DNA of 64,000 nucleotides from an uncultured Verrucomicrobiota bacterium (lineage in GTDB: Bacteria > Verrucomicrobiota > Verrucomicrobiia > Limisphaerales > UBA9464), in assembly GCA_903939515.1 (NCBI GenBank), contig CAJAHH010000009.1, positions 36,442-100,441 of the forward strand. The letters are read 5' to 3'. Positions 38,122 through 48,664 of this stretch are shown in pieces. Positions within the stretch are counted from its first letter, which is position 1. Each line of letters begins with the position of its first letter. Below the pieces are notes generated by a model that was not told the DNA's origin, made no database searches, and was given only the letters and a program-made list of their open reading frames with translations. The translations under genes were made by a program, and so were the position numbers.

Positions 38122-39111
38122 TCAGGCCGACGCTTTGAGGGATTTGCGGACCTCATTGAGGACCCGGCGTTGGACTCCCAGCGGCTTCCCCTCGATTCGC
38201 GCACCGGCGGCGGCCTTGTGCCCGCCTCCACCGAATCGCTGGGCGATGGAGGCAACATCGATACGGGCTAACTTGGAACGCCAACTCACCCGGGTGACCT
38301 CATCGCTGACTTCCTCGAAGACCATCGCGACAATCACGCCGTCAATGGCTCGGATATGGTCGATCAGGCCTTCGCTTTCCTCAGTCGAGGCCCCGGCTCG
38401 GGCATAGTCGCGCTTCTTGAGCCAGAAATAAGCGGTCTGACCGCCATCAGACACTCGGAAATGGGTGTAGACGTGGCGCAGGAGGCGAACCCGCGTCATG
38501 GGGTAGCTTTGGTACACCTCTTGGCAGATCCGACCCAGACCCGCCCCCCGTTCCACCAACTCGGCGGCGGTCCGCAGCGTATCCGGAGTGGTGCTTGGGT
38601 ACTGGAAACTGCCGGTGTCGGTGCTGACAGCGGTGAACAAACAATCCGCCATCGGTTGGGTCACCTTCCAACCGGCCCATTTGCAGAGATCGAAAATTAA
38701 CTCGCCTGTGCTCGGTTCCCGCGGCGAAACCCAATTGAGTTTGCCATAGCGGGTGTTGGAAGCGTGGTGATCGATGTTCACGAGCACCACACCGTCTGGA
38801 AGAAATTCTGTAACCCGCCCCATCCGGTCTAAGGCCGCACAGTCCGTGGCGATCACCAAGTCGAACTGACGCCCCGAGGTGGGTTTGCGCACGCGCTTGT
38901 CTGGATCGAGAAAGCGCAACTTGTCAGGCACTGGATCCTGATTCCAAACAGTCACATCCTTACCTGCACCCTCCAGGGCCAGCGCCAAGCCCACCTGACT
39001 GCCGATGCAGTCACCGTCCGGACGGATATGTCCTACGACGAGAATCGCCTGTGCCGCATCAATCGCAGCCAGGATATTCTCCACCGCCTTGGGCATTTCT
39101 GAGGAACGCAT
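38122..39111 (-). CDS. nrnA: DHH-family phosphoesterase (oligoribonuclease/pAp phosphatase NrnA-like)
   Basis: AILVVGHIRPDGDCIGSQVGLALAL, VNIDHHASNTRYGKLNWVSP, STDTGSFQYPSTTPDTLRTAAELV, GGGHKAAAGARIEG. Confidence 0.9.
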   Translation of the reverse strand: MRSSEMPKAVENILAAIDAAQAILVVGHIRPDGDCIGSQVGLALALEGAGKDVTVWNQDPVPDKLRFLDPDKRVRKPTSGRQFDLVIATDCAALDRMGRVTEFLPDGVVLVNIDHHASNTRYGKLNWVSPREPSTGELIFDLCKWAGWKVTQPMADCLFTAVSTDTGSFQYPSTTPDTLRTAAELVERGAGLGRICQEVYQSYPMTRVRLLRHVYTHFRVSDGGQTAYFWLKKRDYARAGASTEESEGLIDHIRAIDGVIVAMVFEEVSDEVTRVSWRSKLARIDVASIAQRFGGGGHKAAAGARIEGKPLGVQRRVLNEVRKSLKASA

Positions 39112-39141
39112 GGCTGGGGAAAGGGGGTATCTGCGGGTGCA

Positions 39142-39522
39142 TCAGGCACCCGGAGTCTTACCTTTCTCAAGACTTTCAAGAATGGCGATCACCCGATTGC
39201 CCTTTTCCACAGATTCATCGAGCAGGAAGTTGAGGACGGGAGTCCACTTCATACTCAACTGGGAACCGAGCATCATTTGTATGTGCTTGGCTCGCTTGGC
39301 CAGTTTCTCAGGTGCGGCGGACCGTTGCTGACGGTTACCCACAAACCCGACAAACACGGTGGCCGTCTTGAGGTCGGGAGCCACCTTCACCTCATTAATC
39401 GAGAGAAGCCCCACCTCCTCGACATTCAACTCACGCCGCAGGAGTTCGCTGACTTCCCGCCTGAGAAGTTCGGTCACCCGCTGGATACGCCGGCTCGGGG
39501 CCGGTGGGAGATGGGAGGACAC
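39142..39522 (-). CDS. rbfA: Ribosome-binding factor A
   Basis: RRIQRVTELLRREVSELLRRELNVEEVGLLSINEVKVAPDLKTATVFVGFVG; GTG start at 39522 removes overlap with infB. Confidence 0.88.
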   Translation of the reverse strand: MSSHLPPAPSRRIQRVTELLRREVSELLRRELNVEEVGLLSINEVKVAPDLKTATVFVGFVGNRQQRSAAPEKLAKRAKHIQMMLGSQLSMKWTPVLNFLLDESVEKGNRVIAILESLEKGKTPGA

Positions 39523-39533
39523 GACAGTATACG

Positions 39534-42473
39534 TTATTCGAGTTTGGCAGCGATCTTCTCTACGGAGTAACACTCAATGATATCGCCTTCTTGATAGTCA
39601 TCGAAACCATCCAAGCGCACACCACACTCCATACCCGAACGAACCTCGTTCACCTCGTCTTGGAAGCGCTTGAGGGTCAGTGAAACACCCTCGTAGACCA
39701 GGTTGCCCCGGCGGCGAAGACGCATTTTGCCGCGAACCAGACGGCCGTTGGTGACGGCACAACCGGCGACACGACCGCCCTTAGAGAGGTCGAAAATATT
39801 GCGAACCTCGGCCTGACCGACGATCACATCTTTGAGAAGGGGATCCAGAAGGCCCGCCATGGCTTCCTTCACCTGATCAATCAGCTCATAGATGATCGCG
39901 TAGAGACGGATTTCGACGGCGTGATGCTTGGCTTCCTCGGCAGCGTTGTTGTCGACGCGTGTGTGGAAGGCGAGGATGACCGCTTTGGAACCCCGAGCCA
40001 GATTGACATCCGACACATTGATGGCTCCGACAGCGCTGTTCACGACCTCCAACGAGACCTTCTGAGATTTAATCTCGCGAAGCGCGCCGACGATGGCCTC
40101 GACCGATCCCTGGGTGTCGGCCTTGACGATCACCTTAAGCACCTTTGCCGTTAGGTCACCGATGCGTCCAAAGAGATCAGACAACGAAGTCCGGGTCTTG
40201 CGACGATCGCCGTCCATCTCGGACTTCCTGCGGGCATTGGATCGTTCTTCAGCCAAGTCGCGAGCGGCTCGCTCGTTCTCCACTACGCTGAACTCGGACC
40301 CTGCATCCGGGACTCCGTTCAGCCCCAAAACACGGACTGCCACCGACGGAGTTGCCTCCTTCAGGCGAAGCCCTTCTTCGTTCATCATGGCGCGCACCTT
40401 GCCGTAGTGCTCTCCACAAATGATCACGTCACCAATGCGCATCGTTCCCTTGCGAACGAGCACCGTGGCTACCGACCCACCGGCCTCGACGCCAGATTCA
40501 ATGACGTTACCCTTGGCATTGCGATCCGGATTGGCCTTGAGTTCGAGCAACTCCGCCTGAAGCAGGATGGAATCGATGAGGAGGTCGATCCCTTTCTTGG
40601 TGATCGCTGAGCATTCCACGAACTGGGTGTCGCCCCCCCAATCGTCCGGCACCAATCCCTTATCCTGAAGCTGCTGGCGCACCTTCATCGGGTTAGAGTT
40701 CGGATGGTCGCACTTGTTCACCGCGACGATGATGGGGACCTTGGCCGCCTTGGCGTGCGCCAAGGCCTCCAAGGTTTGAGGCATCACACCGTCATTGGAC
40801 GCCACGACCAGGACAACGATGTCGGTTACATTGGCTCCGCGAGCCCGCATGGCCGAGAAGGCGGCGTGACCCGGGGTGTCAAGGAAGGTCAGGCTCTCCA
40901 GTTTACCCGTGTTGGGATGAGGATACTGAATGGAGTAGGCACCAATGTGCTGGGTGATGCCACCGGCCTCACCTGAAGCGACATTCGCCTTGCGGATGAC
41001 ATCGAGGAGCGAGGTCTTGCCGTGGTCCACGTGACCCATGATGGTAATCACCGGGGGACGCGACTTGAGCGTCTCGGGCTTGTCCTCGCTGTCGAGTTCG
41101 AGCTTCTCCTCCTTGGGAACATTGACGGAGTGGGCCGCCTTGTCGCGTTTCTCGGTCTCGAACCGAATACCGTGCTTTGCACAGATCTTTACCGCCGCCT
41201 CACCGTCGATGGTCTGGGTTACCGTCGCAAAGACCCCCATCTGCATGAGGTCGCCAATAATCTGGAAGGGCTTCTTGCCCATCTGCTCGGCCAATTCCCG
41301 CACCACAATGGGCGGACGCATAATAATTATTGGAGCGTCCGCGGCGAACTGTTGACGCGCTGCAACTGGGACAGGTCGGGGACCGGGTCCTGCGGCGACA
41401 CCGGGACGTCCACCCATCTGACCGGGACGACCAAACTGACCCGGGCGTTGGTGCTGACCTGGGCGGGACCCTTGATACCCAGAACCTTGATAGGAAGAGC
41501 CTTGGTACGACGAGCCACCAGGACGCCCTGGCTGAGGAGGGGGCGGACCACGGCGATCGTCTCGGACGACCGGAGGCGCCGGGCGGGCGGGCGGCTGCGG
41601 CGGCGGCGTGCTCACACCGCGGGTCGTGCGACCGCCATAACCGAACTGACTGAGGTCGATACGACCGACCAACTGACCTGTCTGGACAGGGGGCGGGACA
41701 GGGGCAGCGCTCGGGGCTGGACCCGAAGTTGAGGCAGGCGTTGATTCGGAAGTTGCCTCCGGAGCGGAAGGCGGCGCCGATGCTGAAATAGAGCTCTCGG
41801 ACGGAACTATGGACTCAGCAACGGGAGTGGAAAGCGGGGCTACTGTCGGGGCCGAACGTTCCGGATGAATTTCAGCGACCGTGATCGGATGTGTTTCATC
41901 CACGACTGGGGTCTTTACCGCAACTAGGGGCACAACCACGGCTGGGGTCATTGCCACCACTGGGGATACCACCGAAGGCTTCGGAACCTCTTGTGCGGGT
42001 GAGGGCACCACGACCGCGGGCTCAACAATTTCTGGGGCGTGCGCCGGAGGCGCCGGAGGGGGAGTCGTTGGCACTGAAGGCTTCTCTGCCACGGCCACCT
42101 TGACCGACTCGACACGCTTTTCAGCCACAGGCACTCGGATCACCACCGGCTCGTGGATTGGCTCGGATTTCGAGATGACCACCGGGGAGGTCGCCACTTG
42201 GGAGGTCACCACCGGGGCCAATACGGGGGCCACTACCGGTGGTGGGGGAGCGGGCGCATGGATGATGGTCACGGGCGTGACCTCCATCGGCTTGGACGGC
42301 TCAAAAGGCTTGGCTAATGGCGCCAACTGCTCCTCGAGGAACTCGGCGGTGATCTTGTCGAGAGTACTCGACGGGACCTTGGCGGCGGCTATGCCCAGCT
42401 CCTTTGCCTTGTTGAGCACAAACTTGCTCTCAAGGTTCAGCTTCTTGGCGATCTCGTAAATGCGAACGGGCAT
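39534..42473 (-). CDS. infB: Translation initiation factor IF-2
   Basis: [72 protein letters not shown]-rich N-terminal region. Confidence 0.97.
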   Translation of the reverse strand: MPVRIYEIAKKLNLESKFVLNKAKELGIAAAKVPSSTLDKITAEFLEEQLAPLAKPFEPSKPMEVTPVTIIHAPAPPPPVVAPVLAPVVTSQVATSPVVISKSEPIHEPVVIRVPVAEKRVESVKVAVAEKPSVPTTPPPAPPAHAPEIVEPAVVVPSPAQEVPKPSVVSPVVAMTPAVVVPLVAVKTPVVDETHPITVAEIHPERSAPTVAPLSTPVAESIVPSESSISASAPPSAPEATSESTPASTSGPAPSAAPVPPPVQTGQLVGRIDLSQFGYGGRTTRGVSTPPPQPPARPAPPVVRDDRRGPPPPQPGRPGGSSYQGSSYQGSGYQGSRPGQHQRPGQFGRPGQMGGRPGVAAGPGPRPVPVAARQQFAADAPIIIMRPPIVVRELAEQMGKKPFQIIGDLMQMGVFATVTQTIDGEAAVKICAKHGIRFETEKRDKAAHSVNVPKEEKLELDSEDKPETLKSRPPVITIMGHVDHGKTSLLDVIRKANVASGEAGGITQHIGAYSIQYPHPNTGKLESLTFLDTPGHAAFSAMRARGANVTDIVVLVVASNDGVMPQTLEALAHAKAAKVPIIVAVNKCDHPNSNPMKVRQQLQDKGLVPDDWGGDTQFVECSAITKKGIDLLIDSILLQAELLELKANPDRNAKGNVIESGVEAGGSVATVLVRKGTMRIGDVIICGEHYGKVRAMMNEEGLRLKEATPSVAVRVLGLNGVPDAGSEFSVVENERAARDLAEERSNARRKSEMDGDRRKTRTSLSDLFGRIGDLTAKVLKVIVKADTQGSVEAIVGALREIKSQKVSLEVVNSAVGAINVSDVNLARGSKAVILAFHTRVDNNAAEEAKHHAVEIRLYAIIYELIDQVKEAMAGLLDPLLKDVIVGQAEVRNIFDLSKGGRVAGCAVTNGRLVRGKMRLRRRGNLVYEGVSLTLKRFQDEVNEVRSGMECGVRLDGFDDYQEGDIIECYSVEKIAAKLE

Positions 42474-42573
42474 ACTGCTTTTTATTTCACCACCGACGTT
42501 CCCCGGTCCGCGCCACGCGCGGTTGCCTGGACCGTCGGCGGTCCAGGCTATTAATACCAACCCTCAAATGGGA

Positions 42574-43857
42574 TCAGTGGGCTTCAGGGTCAGCTCCACC
42601 GGCAGCGCGTCGGGTCAATTCGCCCCGAATCGCTTCCAGAATCGACTCGGCGTCCGAGCCGATTCCTTCCATTCCCTGCAAATCTTCGATACCGATCTGC
42701 TGGATCACATCCTCCAGGCTATGGAACCCAATGGTCACCAGAATCCGCGCCTGCTCCTCGGTAATACCTGGAACGGAAGCAAACTCTCTGACGGCATTGG
42801 CTACTTTTTGATCAAAGCCCGGCAACACCGAAGCTTCAGCTTCAATGTCAATACTCCACCCGGTCAACCGAGATGTCAGCCGCGCATTTTGACCACGCTT
42901 TCCGATTGCCAGAGACAACTGGTCCGGTGAGGTAAGAGCCAATACTCGCTTGCGCTGCTCATCCACCTCGAAAGATTTCAACTTGGCCGGCGCGAGGGCA
43001 TTCTCGACATATTTGCGAATGTCCGGCGACCAAGGGATAATGTCGACCTTCTCGTTGTTCAGCTCGCGGACGATGTTCTTCACCCGCTGACCGCGCAGAC
43101 CCACACAGGCGCCCACAGGGTCAACCTTTGGATCTCGGGAAAAAACAGCCAATTTGGTTCGGAATCCAGGTTCCCGAGCAATCCCCTTGATCTCAATGGT
43201 TCCGTCTCCGATTTCAGTCACCTCAACCTTGAAAAGCTTGATGACAAAATTCGGGTCGGCACGAGAAAGAACAATCTCAGGCCCCCTCGGCGTCTGTTCG
43301 ACCGCTTTGACGTAACAGCGGATTCGCTCACCGATTTGATATTCTTCGGTCGGAACGCGCTCCCGATTGGGCATGACGGCCTCGAACTTGCCCAGATCTA
43401 GCACCACGTCCGAGCGTTCAAAACGACGGACAGTTCCGTTGACGAGTTCGCCGACCCGATCCTTGAACTCATCGTAGACCATCGCCTTCTCCGCTCGGCG
43501 GAGTTGGGCCATCATGGCCTGCTTGGCGAATTGGGCCGCAATGCGACCAAACCCAGCTGGGGTGACCTCGACTTCGATCTCTTCACCGACCTTAACATCG
43601 GGATGACCGGCACGCCGGGCGTTGAAAATGGTAATTTGGTCGTGCTTGGAGAGAACCTTCTCTGCAACCACGAGCTTGGCCCAAGCCTTGATGTCTCCGG
43701 AGCGTCCATCAATGGAAACCCGAAGGTCACGAGCCGGCCCTACCGCCTTCTTGGCGGCCTGCATCAAGGATTCCTGGATAGCACCGAGCAGAACATCTTT
43801 AGGGATGCCCTTCTCCTTCTCCCAGAACTCAACAACCGCCAAAATCTCCGCGTTCAT
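42574..43857 (-). CDS. nusA: Transcription termination/antitermination factor NusA
   Basis: MNAEILAVVEFWEKEKGIPKDVLLGAIQESLMQAAKKA, S1 domain, KH (VDPVGACVGLRGQRVKNIVRELNNEKVDIIPW), C-terminal HhH. Confidence 0.96.
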   Translation of the reverse strand: MNAEILAVVEFWEKEKGIPKDVLLGAIQESLMQAAKKAVGPARDLRVSIDGRSGDIKAWAKLVVAEKVLSKHDQITIFNARRAGHPDVKVGEEIEVEVTPAGFGRIAAQFAKQAMMAQLRRAEKAMVYDEFKDRVGELVNGTVRRFERSDVVLDLGKFEAVMPNRERVPTEEYQIGERIRCYVKAVEQTPRGPEIVLSRADPNFVIKLFKVEVTEIGDGTIEIKGIAREPGFRTKLAVFSRDPKVDPVGACVGLRGQRVKNIVRELNNEKVDIIPWSPDIRKYVENALAPAKLKSFEVDEQRKRVLALTSPDQLSLAIGKRGQNARLTSRLTGWSIDIEAEASVLPGFDQKVANAVREFASVPGITEEQARILVTIGFHSLEDVIQQIGIEDLQGMEGIGSDAESILEAIRGELTRRAAGGADPEAH

Positions 43858-43893
43858 AGTCGTCAGCCAATCCCGAGTCGTCAGCCAATCCCG
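43858..43893. repeat. Perfect 18-bp tandem duplication abutting the nusA start codon
   Basis: AGTCGTCAGCCAATCCCG x2 directly upstream of the nusA ATG (minus strand). Confidence 0.9.
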
Positions 43894-44044
43894 GAAACCG
43901 GGGTAACAAAAAAGCCGGTTATTCACCGACTCAAGCATGTCGGCACCAACGCCGACGGAAAGTTCCTTACGGTCGGTAACACTAGGGAACCTCACCACTT
44001 CCCGTCAAGGTCGGATTCGGGAACTCCTTCGGAATAACAAACCC

Positions 44045-44235
44045 AAGGGACAGGCTCGATCCAAACCCTATGACTCTAAGGGACAGGCTCCATTCCCCGC
44101 ACAAGGGACAGGCTCGGTCCAGACCCGGTCCAAACCCGAGGGACTCTAAGGGACAGGCTCGATTCGGCACACAAGAGGACTCCAAGGGACAAGGGACTCC
44201 AAGGGACAGGCTCGGTCCAGACTCCAGGGGAAACC
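44045..44235. repeat. REP-like cluster with AAGGGACAGGCTC cores
   Basis: GGGACAGGCT at 44047, 44080, 44105, 44150 and 44203, with related GGACTCCAAGGGAC and GGTCCAGACC segments between. Confidence 0.9.
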
Positions 44236-44327
44236 TGACAGTTGACCCAGACCCGGTGCCGTGCGCCTCTGCCGATTTAGGAGGACGGACTGACTCCAGG
44301 ATTGACGCGGAGTTTCCGACGCCGACT

Positions 44328-44963
44328 GTGGGACACGTGGACCACAACACGGCTCGGGAACAGCTCGAAACCATCCGAACCCTCATGGATCGGGCATCGA
44401 CCTACCGCCGTGCCTTGGCACCGGCGATGACGTCGGTAGGCCTGATCGGAACTCTCGCCGGACTCGCGGCCCCCTTCGTGATACGGGACAATGCCCGATC
44501 CTTCGCTTTTTACTGGTTGGCTGTCGGACTGGCCGGGGCGTGCACGGCGTTCTTGCTCATGCGCCGCCAGGCGTTCGCTGCCGGTGAACCATTTTGGACC
44601 CCCCCAGCCCGCCGCGTGGCCTCAGCCCTAATGCCCGCCCTATTTGCCGGCACCGCCGTTGTAGGTCCGCTGGTAAATATTCATCAAGAGGGAGCTATGA
44701 TCGCCGTGGCACTCCCGCCTCTGTGGCTCGTTCTCTACGGATGTTCGGTGCATTCAGCCGGTTTCTTCATGCCCCGCGGGATGCGCTTGTTTGGTTGGGG
44801 GTTTGTCATCGCCGGTTTGCTCAGCGCATTGGCCGCGGCCAATCCTCACCAAATCGAACCCTCCATTCGCATGGCTCATGCGGTCATGACGGCCAGCTTC
44901 GGCGGCGGCCACCTCGCCTACGGTCTCTACTTGCACTGGACGGAGAAGAAGCCCACGGCGTGA
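44328..44963 (+). CDS. Multi-TM membrane protein of unknown function
   Basis: STYRRALAPAMTSVGLIGTLAGLAAPFVIRDNARSFAFYWLAVGLAGACTAFLLMRRQAF...; GTG start at 44328, because the ORF 5' of it is encoded by the repeat cluster. Confidence 0.7.
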   Translation: MGHVDHNTAREQLETIRTLMDRASTYRRALAPAMTSVGLIGTLAGLAAPFVIRDNARSFAFYWLAVGLAGACTAFLLMRRQAFAAGEPFWTPPARRVASALMPALFAGTAVVGPLVNIHQEGAMIAVALPPLWLVLYGCSVHSAGFFMPRGMRLFGWGFVIAGLLSALAAANPHQIEPSIRMAHAVMTASFGGGHLAYGLYLHWTEKKPTA

Positions 44964-45280
44964 ATCCAGAACCTTTTCCCCATCTAGACCGGGTGATCCA
45001 CGAAAAGGCCCGTCTAGCCATCATTTCTTCCCTTTCAGCGACCCCTTCCCTGACCTACACGGATCTGCGGAACTTGCTGGTCATGACCGACGGCAATCTG
45101 ACTTCCCACCTCCGAATCCTTCAGGAGGCCGGCCTCGTCGCCCTCTCCAAGTCCACCGGCGAAACCCGGCCGCAGACCACTTGCACCCTGACCGACCTCG
45201 GTCGCAACGCCTTTACTGAGTACCTTGGGCATCTAGAACAAATCGTTGCCCAGTTCCGAAAAACGACTCCATCCGCTTGA
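44960..45280 (+). CDS. Winged-helix transcriptional regulator (HTH_34/MarR-like)
   Basis: HLDRVIHEKARLAIISSLSATPSLTYTDLRNLLVMTDGNLTSHLRILQEAGLVALSKSTGETRPQTTCTLTDLGRNAFTEYLGHLEQIV; GTG start overlaps upstream stop. Confidence 0.85.
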   Translation: MNPEPFPHLDRVIHEKARLAIISSLSATPSLTYTDLRNLLVMTDGNLTSHLRILQEAGLVALSKSTGETRPQTTCTLTDLGRNAFTEYLGHLEQIVAQFRKTTPSA

Positions 45281-45338
45281 TTCTTTTTGAACAACCCCGA
45301 TGGTCCTTACTCAGAAGCTTTGTGACGCAAAGTAAATT

Positions 45339-46205
45339 ATGAGAGTCTTAAGAGCGGAAGCAATGGGGATGTGTTTTGGGGTTCGTGACGCGATCGAATT
45401 AGCCCATGAGCGAGCCGCGGCCGGCCCGGTGACCGTCTTGGGAGATTTGGTTCACAATGAGTCGGTTTTGGCCGACCTCCGTGGGAGGGGTGTACTTATC
45501 CGACAAGACGCGTCCGATATTCCCACCCGGGAAGTACTCATCACGGCCCACGGAGCTTCAAATCGCCGCATCGAGAGCCTTCGCCAATTAGGCTTAACAG
45601 TAACCGAGGCCACCTGCCCCTTGGTTCACCGGGCTCATCAGGCGTTGAAAAAACTCGTGACCGCGGGGTTCCACCCGCTGGTGATAGGTCAAGCCGGCCA
45701 TGTTGAGGTCCGAGGCCTGACCGAAGATCATCCCGAGTGCGACGTCGTGTTAACAGAGAGCGAGGTGGACCTGCTGCCTGAACGTCCCCGCTATGGGGTC
45801 GTGTCGCAAACCACGCAACCTGTAGCCCGGGTGCGGGAGTTAATCGCTCACCTGAGTCAGAGATTCCCCGGCTCAGAGGTCCGTTGGATTGACACCGTGT
45901 GTCAACCCACCAAAGACCGGCAGACCGCCGCCGAGAATTTGGCCGAACGCTGCGATGTGATTTTGGTCATCGGAGGCATTCACAGCAACAACACCCGCCG
46001 CTTGGTGGACACTTGCCGGAGCCGGTGTGCCCGAGTCCATTGGCTGCAGACCTCGAACGACCTCGACCCAGCCTGGATCCGAGAAACTGATACCGTAGGC
46101 ATCACTGCGGGCACCTCCACTCCGGACAGCGTGATCGAAGCCATTGAAACGGCCTTGAAGAATCTGTCGAGCCAGCGAATGAGTCCTCAGACCGAAGCAG
46201 CCTGA
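45339..46205 (+). CDS. ispH: 4-hydroxy-3-methylbut-2-enyl diphosphate reductase
   Basis: AMGMCFGVRDAIELA, VTEATCPLVHRAH, VRWIDTVCQPTKDRQTAAENLAERCDVILVIGGIHSNNTRRLVDTCR, GITAGTSTPDSVIE. Confidence 0.93.
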   Translation: MRVLRAEAMGMCFGVRDAIELAHERAAAGPVTVLGDLVHNESVLADLRGRGVLIRQDASDIPTREVLITAHGASNRRIESLRQLGLTVTEATCPLVHRAHQALKKLVTAGFHPLVIGQAGHVEVRGLTEDHPECDVVLTESEVDLLPERPRYGVVSQTTQPVARVRELIAHLSQRFPGSEVRWIDTVCQPTKDRQTAAENLAERCDVILVIGGIHSNNTRRLVDTCRSRCARVHWLQTSNDLDPAWIRETDTVGITAGTSTPDSVIEAIETALKNLSSQRMSPQTEAA

Positions 46206-46284
46206 ACCTCCTTTCACCTGCGCAGCCCTCACCGCCCACTTGCTGCCGCGGATCTGCCGGAGCCCAAACAGCAGCCCCTCTGGG

Positions 46285-47052
46285 TCATCGCGCTAAACCG
46301 CGCTGGCTAGTTCGCACAAACTGGATCAACTCCTTCAACTCCGGAGTAGTCGGCAAATCCGACTCCATCCGAGACAGGGCATTCTCCAAAGTTAGGCCCA
46401 TTCGAAAGATAATTTTGTAGGCCTTGATGAGAGTATCGATGGTGTCCGCTGCGAAGCCTGCCCGCTCCAGCCCTACCTTGTTCACAAAACGGGTCTCCGT
46501 CGGATTTCCGTCGGCCATCATGTAGGGTGCGACATCTTGCACCACCTTGGAGCAGCCGCCCACCATGGCGTATCGACCGATTCGACAAAATTGATGCACT
46601 GCCGCCAGGCCGCCGATGATGGCGTGGTCTTCTACGATCACATGCCCGGCCAAGGTCGCCAGGTTGGACATGATGACCCGATTACCCACCTGCACATCAT
46701 GGGCCAGATGAGTATTGGCCAAGAAATAATTATCAGAGCCCACTCGAGTCACGTCACCGTCTGAGGTAGCGCTGTGCACGCTCACCGACTCGCGGAACAC
46801 GTTCCGGTCTCCGATGTGCACCCGAGTCACGCCCCCCTTCCACTTCAAGTCCTGAGACTTCATTCCCAGGGAGGTAAAGGGGTAGATTTCGTTGTCACAT
46901 CCCAAAGTGGTATGCCCCTCCAGCACAACGTGACTGTGCAGACGACAGCGCTCTGCCAGAACGACATGCTCACCGATGAGGCAGTAAGGGCCGATATGGC
47001 AGTCGGCTCCGATGAGAGCCTTGGGATGAACGATAGCAGTGGGGTGGATCAT
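46285..47052 (-). CDS. lpxA: Acyl-ACP--UDP-N-acetylglucosamine O-acyltransferase
   Basis: Left-handed beta-helix hexapeptides; IHPTAIVHPKALIGADCHIGPYCLIGEHV, NTHLAHDVQVGNRVIMSNLATLAGHVIVEDHAIIGGLAAVHQFCRIGRYAMVGGCSKV. Confidence 0.95.
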   Translation of the reverse strand: MIHPTAIVHPKALIGADCHIGPYCLIGEHVVLAERCRLHSHVVLEGHTTLGCDNEIYPFTSLGMKSQDLKWKGGVTRVHIGDRNVFRESVSVHSATSDGDVTRVGSDNYFLANTHLAHDVQVGNRVIMSNLATLAGHVIVEDHAIIGGLAAVHQFCRIGRYAMVGGCSKVVQDVAPYMMADGNPTETRFVNKVGLERAGFAADTIDTLIKAYKIIFRMGLTLENALSRMESDLPTTPELKELIQFVRTSQRGLAR

Positions 47053-47084
47053 TGGGGTCGGGTATCCGTCAGGCTTCCAGCGAC

Positions 47085-48494
47085 TCAGCGGTCCATTAGC
47101 ATGAACGTCACATTGGCTTCGCTGACCACCTCTCCGTCCACGGTGCACTGACCCTTGGCTTTACCGATCTTGCCCCGGGCCTTGGTCATTTCCACCTCGA
47201 TCATCAGAATGTCACCCGGACGCACCGGCCTGCGCCACTTCACATCCTCTGCAGACATAAAGTACGCCAGTTTTCCAGCATTCTCAGCCTGCCTCATCAT
47301 CAAGATACCCGCCACCTGGGCCATGGCCTCCAACTGAAGAACTCCCGGCATGATTGGATGGCCCGGAAAATGTCCCTCGAAAAACGGTTCCCCCATGGTG
47401 ACGTTCTTCTGCGCGACGATTCGGGCTCCATCGATCTTCGTTACCTTATCCACCATGAGGAAGGGCGGGCGGTGCGGCAGAATTTGCATGACCTGCATGG
47501 TGTCCAGGGTCGCACCGTCACGGACGAGAGTTTCAGTAGAAGTCGGAGAGTTCACAGTGGGCGTAGAGGCAGCGACGGGAGACTTGGCAGGCTTGGTAAC
47601 GACGGGCTTGACCTCGGTGGCCGGAGCGGGAGGCGGGGCGAAGGTTTGAGCGGCCTCCAGGGGGCGGCGCATCTGAGCTAAAATCGCCTTGGCCAACTCC
47701 GTGTTGGCATGGTGACTCGGTCGAGTAGCGATTACATGCCCGTGGATCGGTCGGCCGATCAGAGCCAGATCACCCACGATATCGAGCATCTTGTGACGAA
47801 CAAACTCCTCAGGATACCGAAGCGGTTCCGTGGTCAGGACGGCGTCGTCACGGATAACGATGGCATTCTCCAAACTTCCACCCTTGATAAGCCCGTTCTT
47901 AATGAGGAACTCAATTTCTTCGTAGAAGCAAAAGGTTCGGGCATGACTCAACTCCTTCTCCCAACTGGCGGGAGTTATCTCGAGCGTGAAGAATTGAGTA
48001 AAGCGCCCACCCTTGTCCGAACTCGTGCAGGTAATCTTGAAACCCGAATGCGGGAACACTGCCATCTGGGAACCTCCGACATTGACCTCGATCGGCGCAG
48101 TCACTCGATAGATTTCGACCGGATCAGCTTGGGCCACCCGCCCCGCTTCCTTAACCAGGCGTACAAACTCCCGGGAACTACCATCAGCGATTGGAGGCTC
48201 GTTGGCATCCAATTCGATGATCGCGTTGTCGATGCCCGCGCCCGCCAGAGCCGCCAGCACATGCTCCACCGTATGCACCTTAACCGCGCCTTTTCCGAGG
48301 GTGGTAGAGCGTTGGGTGTCGACGACATACTCGGCGCGGGCCTCGATCTCCGGGGTGCCATCGAGGTCGATCCGCCGGAAGCGCAAGCCCGTGTTGGGCA
48401 AGGCCGGCAGGAGGTTCATCGAAACGCGATTCCCGCCGTGGAGACCGATTCCGGCGAATGAGACTGACTGCTTAAGAGTGTACTGGGACGACAC
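47085..48494 (-). CDS. lpxC: Bifunctional LpxC deacetylase / FabZ 3-hydroxyacyl-ACP dehydratase
   Basis: N-terminal LpxC (QSVSFAGIGLHGGNRVSM, VEHVLAALAGAGIDN, HKMLDIVGDLALIGRPIHGHV); P/T-rich linker; C-terminal FabZ (ILPHRPPFLMVDKV, FFEGHFPGHPIMPGVLQLEAMAQVAGIL). Confidence 0.95.
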   Translation of the reverse strand: MSSQYTLKQSVSFAGIGLHGGNRVSMNLLPALPNTGLRFRRIDLDGTPEIEARAEYVVDTQRSTTLGKGAVKVHTVEHVLAALAGAGIDNAIIELDANEPPIADGSSREFVRLVKEAGRVAQADPVEIYRVTAPIEVNVGGSQMAVFPHSGFKITCTSSDKGGRFTQFFTLEITPASWEKELSHARTFCFYEEIEFLIKNGLIKGGSLENAIVIRDDAVLTTEPLRYPEEFVRHKMLDIVGDLALIGRPIHGHVIATRPSHHANTELAKAILAQMRRPLEAAQTFAPPPAPATEVKPVVTKPAKSPVAASTPTVNSPTSTETLVRDGATLDTMQVMQILPHRPPFLMVDKVTKIDGARIVAQKNVTMGEPFFEGHFPGHPIMPGVLQLEAMAQVAGILMMRQAENAGKLAYFMSAEDVKWRRPVRPGDILMIEVEMTKARGKIGKAKGQCTVDGEVVSEANVTFMLMDR

Positions 48495-48664
48495 GGCTGA
48501 TTGTTCTAGCCAAGGGAAAAGCGCCGACGCAATGACCCTTTATAAAGGATTGTGCCGAACACCCTCGCACACCGAAGGGGTGAGCCCCTGCTTCGACGGC
48601 CATTCGAGTCCACCGGAAACGAGGAACCCTTCCAGTTTTCAGGCAAAAGCCTAGCCTTCGGGGC

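Noticed and set aside
44070-44327. N-terminal extension of the membrane-protein ORF (DSKGQARSRPGPNPRDSKGQARF...)
   Set aside because: The residues are encoded by the REP-like cluster; a GTG at 44328 is a better start for the hydrophobic protein.
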